A stretch of 64,000 nt of DNA from Ornithinibacillus contaminans. Lineage in GTDB: Bacteria > Bacillota > Bacilli > Bacillales > Amphibacillaceae. The notes below the pieces were generated by a model. The model had not been told where the DNA came from. It worked only from the letters and a program-made list of their open reading frames with translations, and searched no databases. The position numbers and the translations under genes are program-made. Of the stretch, positions 40,907 through 50,266 are shown one piece after another. The DNA lies in the NCBI RefSeq assembly GCF_001038425.2, contig NZ_LDPV02000024.1, positions 62,001 to 126,000 on the forward strand, given 5' to 3'. Within the stretch, counting starts at the first letter, position 1. Each line of letters opens with the position of its first letter.

Positions 40907-41895
40907 TCTTCAACCCCTCCCTTTATTTCGTCCAATATCTGTACAGATAATTTATTTTTAAATTTACCTGGCTGTACATGGAATTTGGCTTCGTCATTGA
41001 CTTTTAACACTAACGGCTGTTCAACTGGACGATTTAATGCAATGACATCATCTGTATTTAACGCTAGTAATTGTTGTAAATTAATTGTTGTTTCTCCAAG
41101 AATTGCTTTTGCATCAACAAACACTTTTTCAATATTTCGTGTAAGTTTATCGAGCGCTTCTGGATCTGGCTTTTTCGTTGCATTTTGCATCCAATATTGT
41201 ACAGACAATCGAGAAAGAATTGGTTCTAATACGATATGCGGAATACAAATATTAATCATACCACTCACTTCACCAATAGCTGTGTTTAACGATACAACAA
41301 CTACCGTTTCGTTTGGCGATACTAATTGTAGAAACTGTGGATTGATTTCCATATCCTCTAATACTGGTTCAGTGTCAATAAGAGAAGACCACGCTTCTTT
41401 TAAGCTAATGGTTGCCTTATCGAATAATTGCGAAATAAGGATTGTTTCAATCTCTGTTAGATTATCGATTTTATTAATGGAGTCCCCTCGACCACCTAAT
41501 AAACGATCAAGCATTCCATAGGCAATGTTCGGATTGACTTCCATGATAATTCTACCATCTAGTGGTGCTATATTATATAGGTTAATTACGGTAACTTTGG
41601 GAATCGATCGGATAAATTCTTCATACGGAATTTGGTCGACGGAAGCAACTGTAATGTTTACATAGGTTCGAAGCTGGGAAGAAAACAATGTCGTTAAAAG
41701 TCGTGCATAGTTTTCGTGTATTCTACCGATGCTTCGAATTTGGTCTTTTGAAAATCGTAGTGCACGTTTGAAATCATAGACCCGAACCCGTTTCTCTTTT
41801 TCCTCTTTTTTTAGCTCTTCTGCGTCCATGTCACCAGTAGTTAATGCTGATAAAAGGGCGTCGATTTCATTTTGCGAGAGAACTTCTTCTGCCAC
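40903..41895 (-). CDS. fliM: Flagellar motor switch protein FliM
   Basis: 330 residues: CheY-P-binding N-terminus (EVLSQNEIDALLSAL), a CheC-like middle domain (about 45-230) and a C-terminal SpoA domain (about 250-325). Forms the C ring with FliG and FliY. Overlaps fliY by 4 bp. Confidence 0.97.
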   Translation of the reverse strand: MAEEVLSQNEIDALLSALTTGDMDAEELKKEEKEKRVRVYDFKRALRFSKDQIRSIGRIHENYARLLTTLFSSQLRTYVNITVASVDQIPYEEFIRSIPKVTVINLYNIAPLDGRIIMEVNPNIAYGMLDRLLGGRGDSINKIDNLTEIETILISQLFDKATISLKEAWSSLIDTEPVLEDMEINPQFLQLVSPNETVVVVSLNTAIGEVSGMINICIPHIVLEPILSRLSVQYWMQNATKKPDPEALDKLTRNIEKVFVDAKAILGETTINLQQLLALNTDDVIALNRPVEQPLVLKVNDEAKFHVQPGKFKNKLSVQILDEIKGGVEE

Positions 41896-41928
41896 AGATA
41901 CTCACCTCCATATCGGAGTATTGTTTTT

Positions 41929-42348
41929 CTACTGTAAAATTTTATTGATTGTGTATACGTCTGTCGCTAAGCCATCTGTCATTACTTCGTTTAACTTAGT
42001 AAGTAGACTATCCTCTACATTGGTTAGGCCTGTTTTAAAGGATTCCTCATCCATAGTAGCTAATTCCTTAATTAAAATATTGCGGACTTGAAATTCCCGC
42101 TTTTCGATTTCTTCTCGTGCTTCTTTACTGTCTGTCACTATTTGAAATTGTATACGAACAAAGCTACCATCACTAAGATCCGTTGTAATTTCAGGTGTTT
42201 GATACGAGTATTCAACAATCTCATCAATGGATTGTTCGTCACCTTGTTCCCGTTTTTCTATAACATTTAAAACAATTACAGCTGCAACAACACCAATTAA
42301 AATGATAATGACTAACGATAAAAGCATTGTTTTCACTAATTTACTCAC
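41929..42348 (-). CDS. fliL: Flagellar basal body-associated protein FliL
   Basis: 139 residues from the GTG at 42348 (GAGGTGG 9 nt upstream): one N-terminal membrane segment and an extracellular stomatin-like FliL domain. It supports stator function. It overlaps the swrD stop by 8 bp. A GTG 18 nt further upstream is also in frame but lies inside the ribosome binding site. Confidence 0.92.
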   Translation of the reverse strand: MSKLVKTMLLSLVIIILIGVVAAVIVLNVIEKREQGDEQSIDEIVEYSYQTPEITTDLSDGSFVRIQFQIVTDSKEAREEIEKREFQVRNILIKELATMDEESFKTGLTNVEDSLLTKLNEVMTDGLATDVYTINKILQ

Positions 42349-42559
42349 TTCTTTTTTCCACCTCACTTAGTGCATGTATTATTCCTATCCGCTTATAATA
42401 AGATGTTATAAGTTCAACTACCTCTTCTTCTTTTTCCTTTACAACAATTTTTTTACCGTTTAGTAAGGTGATTGTTGTATCGGGATAGGACTGGATTTGC
42501 TCAATCATAAATGCATTCAAGGTGAATGATTCACCATTTAGCCGTTTTAGTTTTATCAT
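42341..42559 (-). CDS. swrD: FlbD-family protein SwrD
   Basis: 72-residue protein of the FlbD family ([15 protein letters not shown] at the start, [15 protein letters not shown] in the middle). SwrD of B. subtilis raises flagellar power by increasing stator proteins. It lies between flgE and fliL, the usual position. Confidence 0.92.
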   Translation of the reverse strand: MIKLKRLNGESFTLNAFMIEQIQSYPDTTITLLNGKKIVVKEKEEEVVELITSYYKRIGIIHALSEVEKRSE

Positions 42560-42608
42560 GTTATTGGAAGAAGTGCCCTAATACTTCAGGGCACTTCCTA
42601 CCTCCCTA

Positions 42609-43763
42609 TTATCGTTTTAAGTTAACGAGTTCTTGTAGGATTTCATCAGAAGTTGTAATAATTCTTGTGTTTGCTTGGAATCCACGCTGTGCTGTGATCA
42701 TCTCTGTAAATTCTTCAGAAAGATCTACGTTTGACATTTCAAGTGCACCACTAACGACAGAAGCACCTTCTGTTTCTGGAATAATTAGTCCAGTATAACC
42801 AGCGTTAGCACTATTTAAGAACAAGTTACTTCCAGCTTTTTGTAAACCACCTGGGTTGGAGAAGTTAGCAAGTGCAATTTGACCAGCTACTCTTGTGTTC
42901 CCATTTTCATCAACATAGTTAACTGTACCATTTGCTTGTACACTGAAGCTTTGAGCGTTTTCTGGGATGTTAATCGGGCCAACTAGATCATAGTTGATGC
43001 CATCGACATTAAGTTCACTTGAAGTACCTTGTGAACCTGCTGGATCATCTGGAGTTGTAACTGTGATTGTTCCATCTGGAGCTGTGGTTACAACAACTTG
43101 TCCAACATTATTTGGTAAAATATAAGTCTCAATAATATTGTTATCTTCATCAGTAGTTACTTCTGGCTCTAAACCTTCCGCATAAATCCCAGCATTGTTT
43201 TCAGGATGAATAATTTCAATAGTTGTTTCGCCATTTACTGTTGTAATACGCGTCTGAATACTAGCATCATCAGTTGCAGTGATTTGTGTACCTGCATTAT
43301 TCTGCTGTGTATAGCCCATTAGGTATAACCCTTGAGGATTTACAATGTTTCCTTGTTCATCCAAATAAAAATTACCTGCACGAGTATAGGCTACATTAGA
43401 GTTTTCTAAATTACCTGGTACTAGATCACTTGCTAACACAAACATTCCATCTCCCTCTAGAGCGAAGTCTAGTGGGTTGTTTGTTGTTTGACGGAAACCT
43501 TGTGTGTGAATATTGTCAATTGATCCAAGCTGTGAACCTAAACCAACCTGTGCTGGGTTTACCCCACCACGCATCATATTTCCTGCTGGTCCAGTTGTTG
43601 GTGCTTGTGCACCTGTTGTCATCTGACTCATCATATCTTGGAAGGTTACTCGACCTTTTTTAAAGCCTGATGTATTAACATTGGCAATGTTGTTACCAAT
43701 TACATCTAATTTTGTTTGAAAGTTTTTCATTCCTGAAATACCTGAATACATTGAACGTAACAT
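42609..43763 (-). CDS. flgE: Flagellar hook protein FlgE
   Basis: 384 residues: conserved N-terminus (SMYSGISGMKNFQTKLDVIG, with NVNTSGFKKGRV near 30) and C-terminus (TEMITAQRGFQANTRIITT) that form the hook core, and a variable middle region (about 130-290) forming the exposed domain. It is longer than B. subtilis FlgE (about 264 residues); the extra length is in the variable part, rich in D, N, T and P. Older annotations call this gene flgG. Confidence 0.93.
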   Translation of the reverse strand: MLRSMYSGISGMKNFQTKLDVIGNNIANVNTSGFKKGRVTFQDMMSQMTTGAQAPTTGPAGNMMRGGVNPAQVGLGSQLGSIDNIHTQGFRQTTNNPLDFALEGDGMFVLASDLVPGNLENSNVAYTRAGNFYLDEQGNIVNPQGLYLMGYTQQNNAGTQITATDDASIQTRITTVNGETTIEIIHPENNAGIYAEGLEPEVTTDEDNNIIETYILPNNVGQVVVTTAPDGTITVTTPDDPAGSQGTSSELNVDGINYDLVGPINIPENAQSFSVQANGTVNYVDENGNTRVAGQIALANFSNPGGLQKAGSNLFLNSANAGYTGLIIPETEGASVVSGALEMSNVDLSEEFTEMITAQRGFQANTRIITTSDEILQELVNLKR

Positions 43764-43841
43764 TTCGTTCTCCCCTTTAATCGGTTTTTGATAGCTGTAT
43801 CAATCAGTCAACAGCTTATTGGCCTCCCAATAGGGTCCAGC

Positions 43842-44219
43842 CTATTCGTTAATTAAAATTGTTCCATTGATATTTGTGAAGATTCTGTTTGATGCTTCTT
43901 CTAAATTCATTGCTGTTACAACGGTATTGTTTTTAGCACTTACGAGTAGAGCAGCATTATTCATCACTACTAACGAATCGGTAATGCCTTTTTCTTTTGC
44001 TTCAACAACTTTATCATTGATTAACTGCCATTGCTTGTCATTCAATTGAATATTTCGTTCTTGAAGTCTTTCCGTTGCATGCTTACTAATTTTCAATTCC
44101 TGCTGTTCCTGGAGAATCGATTTGAAATCTAGCTTCGATTCACTAGGATGATTCGTTTTCGGTACTGCAGGAAATTGTAGAGCGTGCTGTCTAGGCACTT
44201 GATGGATTCGATGATCCAT
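43842..44219 (-). CDS. TIGR02530-family flagellar operon protein
   Basis: 125 residues with the family core ISKHATERLQERNIQL and NNAALLVSAKNNTVVTAM. The family is found only in flagellar operons between flgD and flgE of many Bacillales and Clostridia. No biochemical role is established. A 78-bp gap with a small palindrome separates it from flgE. Confidence 0.9.
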   Translation of the reverse strand: MDHRIHQVPRQHALQFPAVPKTNHPSESKLDFKSILQEQQELKISKHATERLQERNIQLNDKQWQLINDKVVEAKEKGITDSLVVMNNAALLVSAKNNTVVTAMNLEEASNRIFTNINGTILINE

Positions 44220-44248
44220 AGCTTTTCACTTCCTTTACTGCTAGCCCG

Positions 44249-44722
44249 CTATTCCGTTTCAGCTGATTCCTCTTTTGCTTCCTTTGCTCTTACTTCTAGG
44301 ACTGTATCCGCGTAAATCTTCTTACCATTCTCCAATTCGAGTACGGCAAAGCCCTCGTATTGACTAACAGAAACAACCTCACTTGTTACGATATCAAGCT
44401 TTTTACCTGTTTCTTCATCATAATCTTGGTATGAAACATCCTTACCAATCATATGGCTATACTGAATTACTGGTGAAATCATTTGATTTTGAACAAGCGA
44501 ACTAATTGAGTTGGTCATGTTCATCATCTGTTCTAATGATGAAAATTGAGCTAGCTGTGAAATGAATTCACGGTCTTCCATCGGACTCGTTGGATCCTGA
44601 TTGGATAGTTGGGCCATCAAGATTTTTAAAAATTCATCTTTACCAAGTTCACTACTTGGTACTCTTGTTGTTGATTGATTTCTCAAATACAACGATGGAT
44701 CAATTGTTGGCAATTTACTCAC
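44249..44722 (-). CDS. flgD: Flagellar hook assembly scaffold FlgD
   Basis: 157 residues with the FlgD N-terminal motif GKDEFLKILMAQLSNQDPTSP (partly quoted) and QLAQFSSLEQM. It caps the growing hook. The short C-terminal domain is typical of Bacillus FlgD (YlxG). Its start is directly adjacent to the fliK stop. Confidence 0.95.
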   Translation of the reverse strand: MSKLPTIDPSLYLRNQSTTRVPSSELGKDEFLKILMAQLSNQDPTSPMEDREFISQLAQFSSLEQMMNMTNSISSLVQNQMISPVIQYSHMIGKDVSYQDYDEETGKKLDIVTSEVVSVSQYEGFAVLELENGKKIYADTVLEVRAKEAKEESAETE

Positions 44723-46114
44723 CTACACTTTCTCATTCAGAATCATTTCATTTAATTGTGATTGAAAATCTTCTTCGCTATGATTTTTTTCTTGTTGCTC
44801 TGAATGGTCAGATTGACCTTGTTGTTGACTGTTTAATGATTGTTCATCATTCTGCTTGGTTGGATTTTGTGTTTGTCCACTAATAACATCCTGACGTTCA
44901 ATAACGACTTGTTGTGGAGAAAACATATGCTTCAATTGATTCATATTCGATTCCAACATATCCTTGGCAGCTTGTGATGTGACTAAAATTTTAACAGTCA
45001 TTTCCCCGTTAATTTGGGTTAAACGAATCATCATTTCACCAAGATTGTCTGGACGAAGGGCAATTGACAGTTGATTTAAACCGTTTGGCGTCGTCATGAA
45101 TTTGCTTGATTTCATCACTTGCTGAAATTGATCCATAACTTGCTGTTCAACCGATTGACTACTTTGATTTTGATTAACATAAATAACGAATTGTTCCAGC
45201 TTCGGTAATGCTGTATTCGTCTGGAAGGTCGCTTGTTGTACTGGTTGATTTACATTAGTTGACACTTTCGTTGCATCCTGTAATCCAGGAACTTCTTGTT
45301 CAACTGCTGTAGTTTGTCCAGTAGTTCCAGCTGCCTCGGAAACCTGCTGATTACGAATCGCATTCTCAATCCATTTTGCAACATCTTTGGTGGTTACTTG
45401 AGAGTCACTGTTGTAAAGTTGTTTTGCTGAGAGATTGCTTCGATTTTGAAAAGCGACAATAATCTCTTTCAAAGCAGGATATTGTTCAAGGTCAAGGTTA
45501 ATAGAACGATTTACTACATCAGATGTTGGGTTTGTTCCAGCTAGCTTAGCTTCTAGTTTCGTTAACTGCTGCAACAACTCTAGCATCTTTGGAGCAATTT
45601 TTTTACTATCCTCTTCCGTCGAAACAGTTGCTAGGAGATTTTCTAATTTTGCTAAAATCGCTGTTAGCTGTTGTTCTAGCTTTTCCAGTTCCTCTTGATT
45701 GAGGTGAATACCCATAGTAGCATCAAGTGCTTGTACAGATAGCTCCGAATCAAGTGATTCCGTTGTATCCTGTTGGTTATTCGTTATTAACCCAAGTAGA
45801 CTAGCTGCTAATTCATTGTTCGGATTATCTACTGTCTCTTCGACCATTCCTAGCAAATCACTAGGTTGCAGATTCATCGCTTCTAGGAAGGATTGTAATT
45901 CCACCTTTATTTCTCCGGTTGCAGGTATTAATGCATTTGATGTCTGAACCGCCGCTGAAAGAAGCGCCTGTGCTTGTCCTTGTTCTATTTCACCTTTTTT
46001 TAATAGACTAGGAAAAGATACTGTTCCTTCGCTCGCTTTTGCAGCATTCTTATTCAGGTTACCTTTTACTTCTGTTGTCGGTGGAGCCTGTAATATCATT
46101 CCCATCGCGTTCAT
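44723..46114 (-). CDS. fliK: Flagellar hook-length control protein FliK
   Basis: 463 residues, Q-, N- and T-rich in the N-terminal two thirds, with the globular Flg_hook C-domain (about 330-430; ALRPDNLGEMMIRL). It measures hook length and triggers the FlhB switch. The very polar C-terminal tail (Q/N/H/S-rich) is disordered in appearance. ATG at 46114 follows AAAGGAGGTGA. Confidence 0.94.
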   Translation of the reverse strand: MNAMGMILQAPPTTEVKGNLNKNAAKASEGTVSFPSLLKKGEIEQGQAQALLSAAVQTSNALIPATGEIKVELQSFLEAMNLQPSDLLGMVEETVDNPNNELAASLLGLITNNQQDTTESLDSELSVQALDATMGIHLNQEELEKLEQQLTAILAKLENLLATVSTEEDSKKIAPKMLELLQQLTKLEAKLAGTNPTSDVVNRSINLDLEQYPALKEIIVAFQNRSNLSAKQLYNSDSQVTTKDVAKWIENAIRNQQVSEAAGTTGQTTAVEQEVPGLQDATKVSTNVNQPVQQATFQTNTALPKLEQFVIYVNQNQSSQSVEQQVMDQFQQVMKSSKFMTTPNGLNQLSIALRPDNLGEMMIRLTQINGEMTVKILVTSQAAKDMLESNMNQLKHMFSPQQVVIERQDVISGQTQNPTKQNDEQSLNSQQQGQSDHSEQQEKNHSEEDFQSQLNEMILNEKV

Positions 46115-46142
46115 GTTGTCACCTCCTTTCAAATTCGAATGA

Positions 46143-46742
46143 TTATCGAGCTTCTATAAACATTTCCGTAATAGTAGCAGCCTTCTCTGGATTCATGCTC
46201 TCCATAATTACGCCACGTTCTTCATCGGTCATTTCACTTAGGAGCATATAGGCTGCATTCGTCTCAAGCTCTTCTAAAATCAAAGCCGCCTGCTTACTCT
46301 TCATTTCAGTAAATGAACTAGATATTTTTTTTACGGTTTGATTGGAAGTCTGATCGATTTCGTCATCTTGCTGTGCACTAGCTGAAGCTACTTCCATATC
46401 ACGGTTTAGCTTTTGCACCTCTAACTTCAGCTGTTCAATCTGACCCTCAAGATCTTCTTTCTCAACAGTTAGTTGCTCGATTTTCTCATCCTTTGAGGCA
46501 AGCTTTGCATCGATGTCTTCTTGTTTCTTCTCTTCCCTAGCTTCCTCGTCAGTCGTAATGAGGGATGAAATTACTGGAATGTTATTCCCTTTATTTTTGG
46601 CCCAGTCAATTACATCTACCCCAGCCACTGCGAAAACGATAATTGTTAACGTCAATGCAATGATGACCGGTATTACTATTGCAAATAAGAACCATAGGAA
46701 TGGATTCATTTTTTCTTTTTCTATTACATTTCCCTTTGCCAT
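46143..46742 (-). CDS. ylxF: MotE-like flagellar protein YlxF
   Basis: 199 residues: one N-terminal membrane segment, a long coiled coil (about 65-120), and a MgtE-N-like C-domain (MKSKQAALILEEL...MSEMTDEERGV). It resembles MotE, a chaperone-like stator partner. ATG at 46742 after AGGTGA is preferred over the GTG 9 nt upstream. It overlaps or abuts fliJ within a few bases. Confidence 0.88.
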   Translation of the reverse strand: MAKGNVIEKEKMNPFLWFLFAIVIPVIIALTLTIIVFAVAGVDVIDWAKNKGNNIPVISSLITTDEEAREEKKQEDIDAKLASKDEKIEQLTVEKEDLEGQIEQLKLEVQKLNRDMEVASASAQQDDEIDQTSNQTVKKISSSFTEMKSKQAALILEELETNAAYMLLSEMTDEERGVIMESMNPEKAATITEMFIEAR

Positions 46743-46747
46743 CGCAT

Positions 46748-47194
46748 TCACCTATTTTTGTGACTAAGATATTGTTGGATAGATATGTCATCCATTAGTG
46801 CTTTTTCTTCTTTCTTAATTACCTCTAGTTCTTCTCTTGTACGGAACTCGATAATCTTTTCGAACTTTTTGGCTTCTACATGAGCTTCTGAGAGCAACAC
46901 TTGCTTTGTTTCCATTTGTGTTCTCGCTTGCTGTACTTGTTCTTGCAGTACAATAATCCGTTTGTTTAACGTTTCGATATAGGCGATTTGATCTTGAATT
47001 TGCTCAAGATCCATGTTTTCACATAACGCTTCTTCGTACATTTCTTCAGCTGATTCCTTTTGTTTAAGCAACTGAAACAATTTTGTAGCTACTTGTTCAA
47101 ACGATTCAACGGACTGGTGATATTCAACCTGGGCATTCTTCTTTTCCAGCTCTCGAATATCAAGTATTTTCGTTAATGCTAGAGTTCCTGCCAT
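46748..47194 (-). CDS. fliJ: Flagellar export chaperone FliJ
   Basis: 148-residue, almost fully helical coiled-coil protein. FliJ couples the FliI ATPase to the FlhA gate. It lies 2 bp after fliI, matching the fixed fliH-fliI-fliJ order. Confidence 0.93.
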   Translation of the reverse strand: MAGTLALTKILDIRELEKKNAQVEYHQSVESFEQVATKLFQLLKQKESAEEMYEEALCENMDLEQIQDQIAYIETLNKRIIVLQEQVQQARTQMETKQVLLSEAHVEAKKFEKIIEFRTREELEVIKKEEKALMDDISIQQYLSHKNR

Positions 47195-47196
47195 TG

Positions 47197-48516
47197 TTAA
47201 CTACCTCCATTTAGAAGCAATTTTAGCTTCTCAAACGTTTCCTCAAATGTTAATCTTTCGTCAACGCTCTGCTTCAAAAATTGTTGGATTTTCGGATAAT
47301 AAAGAATTGCTTTATCAATTTCATGATCAGTACCTCGTTTATAGGCTCCGATTTGAATTAGCTCTTTATTATCTTCATATTTTGCTAATAATGAACGCGT
47401 CTGCTGTGCAAGTTCTAAATGCTCAGGTGTGACAACTTGATTCATTACCCGGCTAATCGATTTCAAGATATTAATAGCAGGGTATTGCCCTTGCTCTGCT
47501 AGCTTTCGATCCATTACAAAGTGTCCATCAAGTATCCCTCGAACCGTATCAGCAATAGGTTCATTCATGTCATCTCCATCTACTAGCACCGTATAAAAGG
47601 CTGTAATTGCGCCATGGCTATTGGTACCAGTTCTCTCCAACAGCTTCGGTAAGATAGAGAAAACAGAAGGTGTATATCCTTTTGTCGTTGGTGGTTCACC
47701 AGTTGCTAACCCTACTTCTCGTTGAGCCATTGCAACACGTGTTACTGAATCCATCATTAAATTAACCTGGTAGCCTAAATCACGAAAATATTCGCTAATT
47801 GCTGTCGCTGTATATGCCCCTTTAATTCGCATCAGTGCAGGTTGATCAGAGGTCGCTACAACAACAATTGACTTTTCTAAACCTTCAGGACCGAGATCTT
47901 TCTCAATGAACTCTCGAACTTCACGTCCACGCTCACCGATTAAGGCAATTACATTAATATCTGCTTTACTATTTCTAGCAATCATTCCTAGTAGAGTACT
48001 TTTCCCTACACCACTTCCAGCAAATAAACCAATACGCTGTCCTCTACCAACTGTAAGCATCGAATCAATTGCTTTGACACCAACTTGAATTGGGTCTGAT
48101 ATCGTCGGTCTACTCATTGGATTAGGTGGCGCTTGTTCAGTTAGAAAGTTCGATAAACCTTTAGGCAAAGCTGATTGATCTAATGGTTTTCCTAATGAAT
48201 CAATTACCATGCCAATTAATCCCCTACCTACCTTGACTGTTAAAGGTTTTCCAGTAGATTCTACTAGGCAACCCGGACCGATTTCGGTCACTTCGTTGTA
48301 CGGCATCAAGATAACTTTTTCATCATGAAATCCGACAACTTCTGCAAGAACAGGCTTTTTATTCATGTTCATCGCAGAATGAATATAACAAACCTCGCCA
48401 ATATTAGCGGCAGGACCAACTGACTCAATCATGATACCCACAACACGCTGAACCTTACCATAGCGTTTGTATACATCTGCTTCTTCAATTGCATTCAGGT
48501 AACTTGTTAGATTCAT
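47197..48516 (-). CDS. fliI: Flagellum-specific ATPase FliI
   Basis: 439 residues, F1-beta-like. Walker A GLFAGSGVGKST near 168, GERGREVREF, Walker B region VNLMMDSVTR, and a C-terminal helical domain. Drives export with FliH and FliJ. It overlaps fliH by 4 bp. Confidence 0.97.
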   Translation of the reverse strand: MNLTSYLNAIEEADVYKRYGKVQRVVGIMIESVGPAANIGEVCYIHSAMNMNKKPVLAEVVGFHDEKVILMPYNEVTEIGPGCLVESTGKPLTVKVGRGLIGMVIDSLGKPLDQSALPKGLSNFLTEQAPPNPMSRPTISDPIQVGVKAIDSMLTVGRGQRIGLFAGSGVGKSTLLGMIARNSKADINVIALIGERGREVREFIEKDLGPEGLEKSIVVVATSDQPALMRIKGAYTATAISEYFRDLGYQVNLMMDSVTRVAMAQREVGLATGEPPTTKGYTPSVFSILPKLLERTGTNSHGAITAFYTVLVDGDDMNEPIADTVRGILDGHFVMDRKLAEQGQYPAINILKSISRVMNQVVTPEHLELAQQTRSLLAKYEDNKELIQIGAYKRGTDHEIDKAILYYPKIQQFLKQSVDERLTFEETFEKLKLLLNGGS

Positions 48517-49247
48517 TCTTTATTCTCCATTACAATTTCATGCAATACATGTTGTATTTGAGATAATTGTGTATCTACACTTGCATCTATTTTGCCAAAT
48601 GGATGTTCAATGACACAGCTTCCGGCTTCAAGGCTTTCGTTCACATAGATAGAAAGCTCGGCCTTCTTTTCTAGTATTCGTTCCAGTTCTGATTTCTGCG
48701 ATAAAACATATTCATAATGATCTGGATGCAAATAAATGGATAGCACGCGTTGGTCTTTAATGGTACTGATTGCATCTTTCACAATCGGTACAAATGATGC
48801 TGGGTCATCTTTAAGTTGTTGCTTAATTACCTTTTCTGCCACTTGTAATCCAAGCATTAGAATGGATTCTTCACTCTTTTCAATCGTGGCTTCGTAATCC
48901 TTTTTAGATGCTATAATAATGGAATTGGCCTGCTCAAGAAGTTCTTGATATTGCGTAATACTCTCTTCTTTTCCTTGTGCAAACCCTTCCTGATAACCGG
49001 TTTCTTTTGCAGCCTCCATTAGCTTAAGCTTTTCTGTTTCCCAGCTTTCACGCATAGCTTGAATTTCTTTATCCGTATCTGCTAGGAGTATTTCTCTCTG
49101 CTGTTGGATCGCTTCTAGATCTGCTTTTGCTTGATGAAGTTCAGCTAATTCTGCTTGTAAGTCAGCTTGATAACTAATCTGTTCTTCGTCAACCGGAAGT
49201 TCAATTTGCTTAATTTGGATAACTCGTTTTGTTTCCGAATTAGACAA
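48513..49247 (-). CDS. fliH: Flagellar assembly protein FliH
   Basis: 244 residues from the TTG at 49247: helical, E/Q/K-rich N-terminal part (stalk) and a C-terminal V-ATPase E-subunit-like domain (LGLQVAEKVIKQQL; YLHPDHYEYV; GSCVIEHPFGKIDASVDTQ). It regulates FliI. The start overlaps the fliG stop by 8 bp and uses the GGTGGAGGAG run that encodes the last FliG glycines. Confidence 0.9.
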   Translation of the reverse strand: MSNSETKRVIQIKQIELPVDEEQISYQADLQAELAELHQAKADLEAIQQQREILLADTDKEIQAMRESWETEKLKLMEAAKETGYQEGFAQGKEESITQYQELLEQANSIIIASKKDYEATIEKSEESILMLGLQVAEKVIKQQLKDDPASFVPIVKDAISTIKDQRVLSIYLHPDHYEYVLSQKSELERILEKKAELSIYVNESLEAGSCVIEHPFGKIDASVDTQLSQIQHVLHEIVMENKE

Positions 49248-50254
49248 TGATATCGTCTCCTCCACCACGAGCAATCACAATCTCACCGACATCCTCTAGT
49301 CGACGAATGATTGCCACAATTCGTGATTGTGCTTCTTCTACATCACGTAGTCGAACCGGCCCCATATATTCCATTTCTTCCTTAAAGGTGTCCGCCATAC
49401 GTTGTGACATATTTTTAAAGACGATTTCTTTCACCTCATCACTAGCAACTTTCAGCGCAAGACGAAGGTCCTCGTTTTCCACTTCACGAATAACACGTTG
49501 GATTGCACGGTTATCAAGAATAACAATATCCTCGAATACAAACATTCGTTTCTTAATTTCATCTGCTAATTCTGGATCTTGTATTTCTAGTGCATCTAAA
49601 ATAGTACGTTCAGTACTACGGTCTACGCCATTTAATACTTCTACCACTGTTTGAATTCCACCAGCCTGTGTGTAATCCTCTGTAAAGGATGAAGAAATGT
49701 TACGTTCTAACACTTCTTCCACCTGACTAATTATTTCTGGTGATGTGGAATCCATCGTCGCAATTCGTTTTGCAATATCTGCTTGCATTTCCTGTGGTAA
49801 AGCAGATAAAATTTGTCCTGCTTGTTCTGGATCAAAATAAGATAGTACTAGTGCAATTGTTTGAGGATGCTCCCCTTGAATATAGTTTAATACTTGTTGG
49901 GGATCTGCTTTTCGTGCAAAGTCAAACGGTCTTATTTGCAATGAGGATGTGAGACGATTAATAATATTGCTCGCTTCACTTTCCCCAAAAGCTTTTTCTA
50001 GCACAGTTTTGGCATAACCAATACCACCTTGTGATATATAATCCTGCGCCAGTGCGATTTGATGAAACTGTTCAAGCACTTCTTCTTTCATAGTTGCATC
50101 TACTTTTTTTTACGGATGATATTTCAAGACTCAGCCTCTCAATTTCTTCCTCGGTAAGATGCTTATATACTTGAGCCGATACATCTGGACCAAGGGAGAT
50201 TAAGAGAATTGCCGCTTTTTGTTTTCCCGATAATTCAGTTTGTTGTCTAGCCAT
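49240..50254 (-). pseudogene. fliG: Flagellar motor switch protein FliG, frame broken at an A8 tract (possibly rescued by slippage)
   Basis: Two frames together give a complete FliG. Codons from 50254 encode a normal N-terminus (GKQKAAILLISLGPD, EEEIERLSLEIS) up to SSVKK, then the frame shifts and stops at 50072. The remaining 283+ residues, with the HPQTIALVLS, EEIKKRMFVFEDI and torque-helix regions and a normal C-terminus, continue in the +1 frame. The break is at eight T on the plus strand (50104-50111); seven would restore VKKVDATMKEE. All other fla/che genes are intact and fliH overlaps the fliG end. It may be a sequencing or assembly error, a real mutation that blocks motility, or transcriptional slippage on the A tract. 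No internal ribosome binding site supports restart at the ATG at 50091. Confidence 0.9.
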
Positions 50255-50266
50255 GCAGGTAACCTC

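Noticed and set aside
40880-41521. 213-codon plus-strand open frame opposite fliM
   Set aside because: It lies fully inside fliM/fliY coding sequence, has no recognisable domain, no ribosome binding site, and its composition follows the antisense of a real gene.
43764-43841. Palindrome ATTGGCCTCCCAAT between flgE and the TIGR02530 gene
   Set aside because: Only a 5-bp stem without U-tract; not enough for a terminator or operator call.
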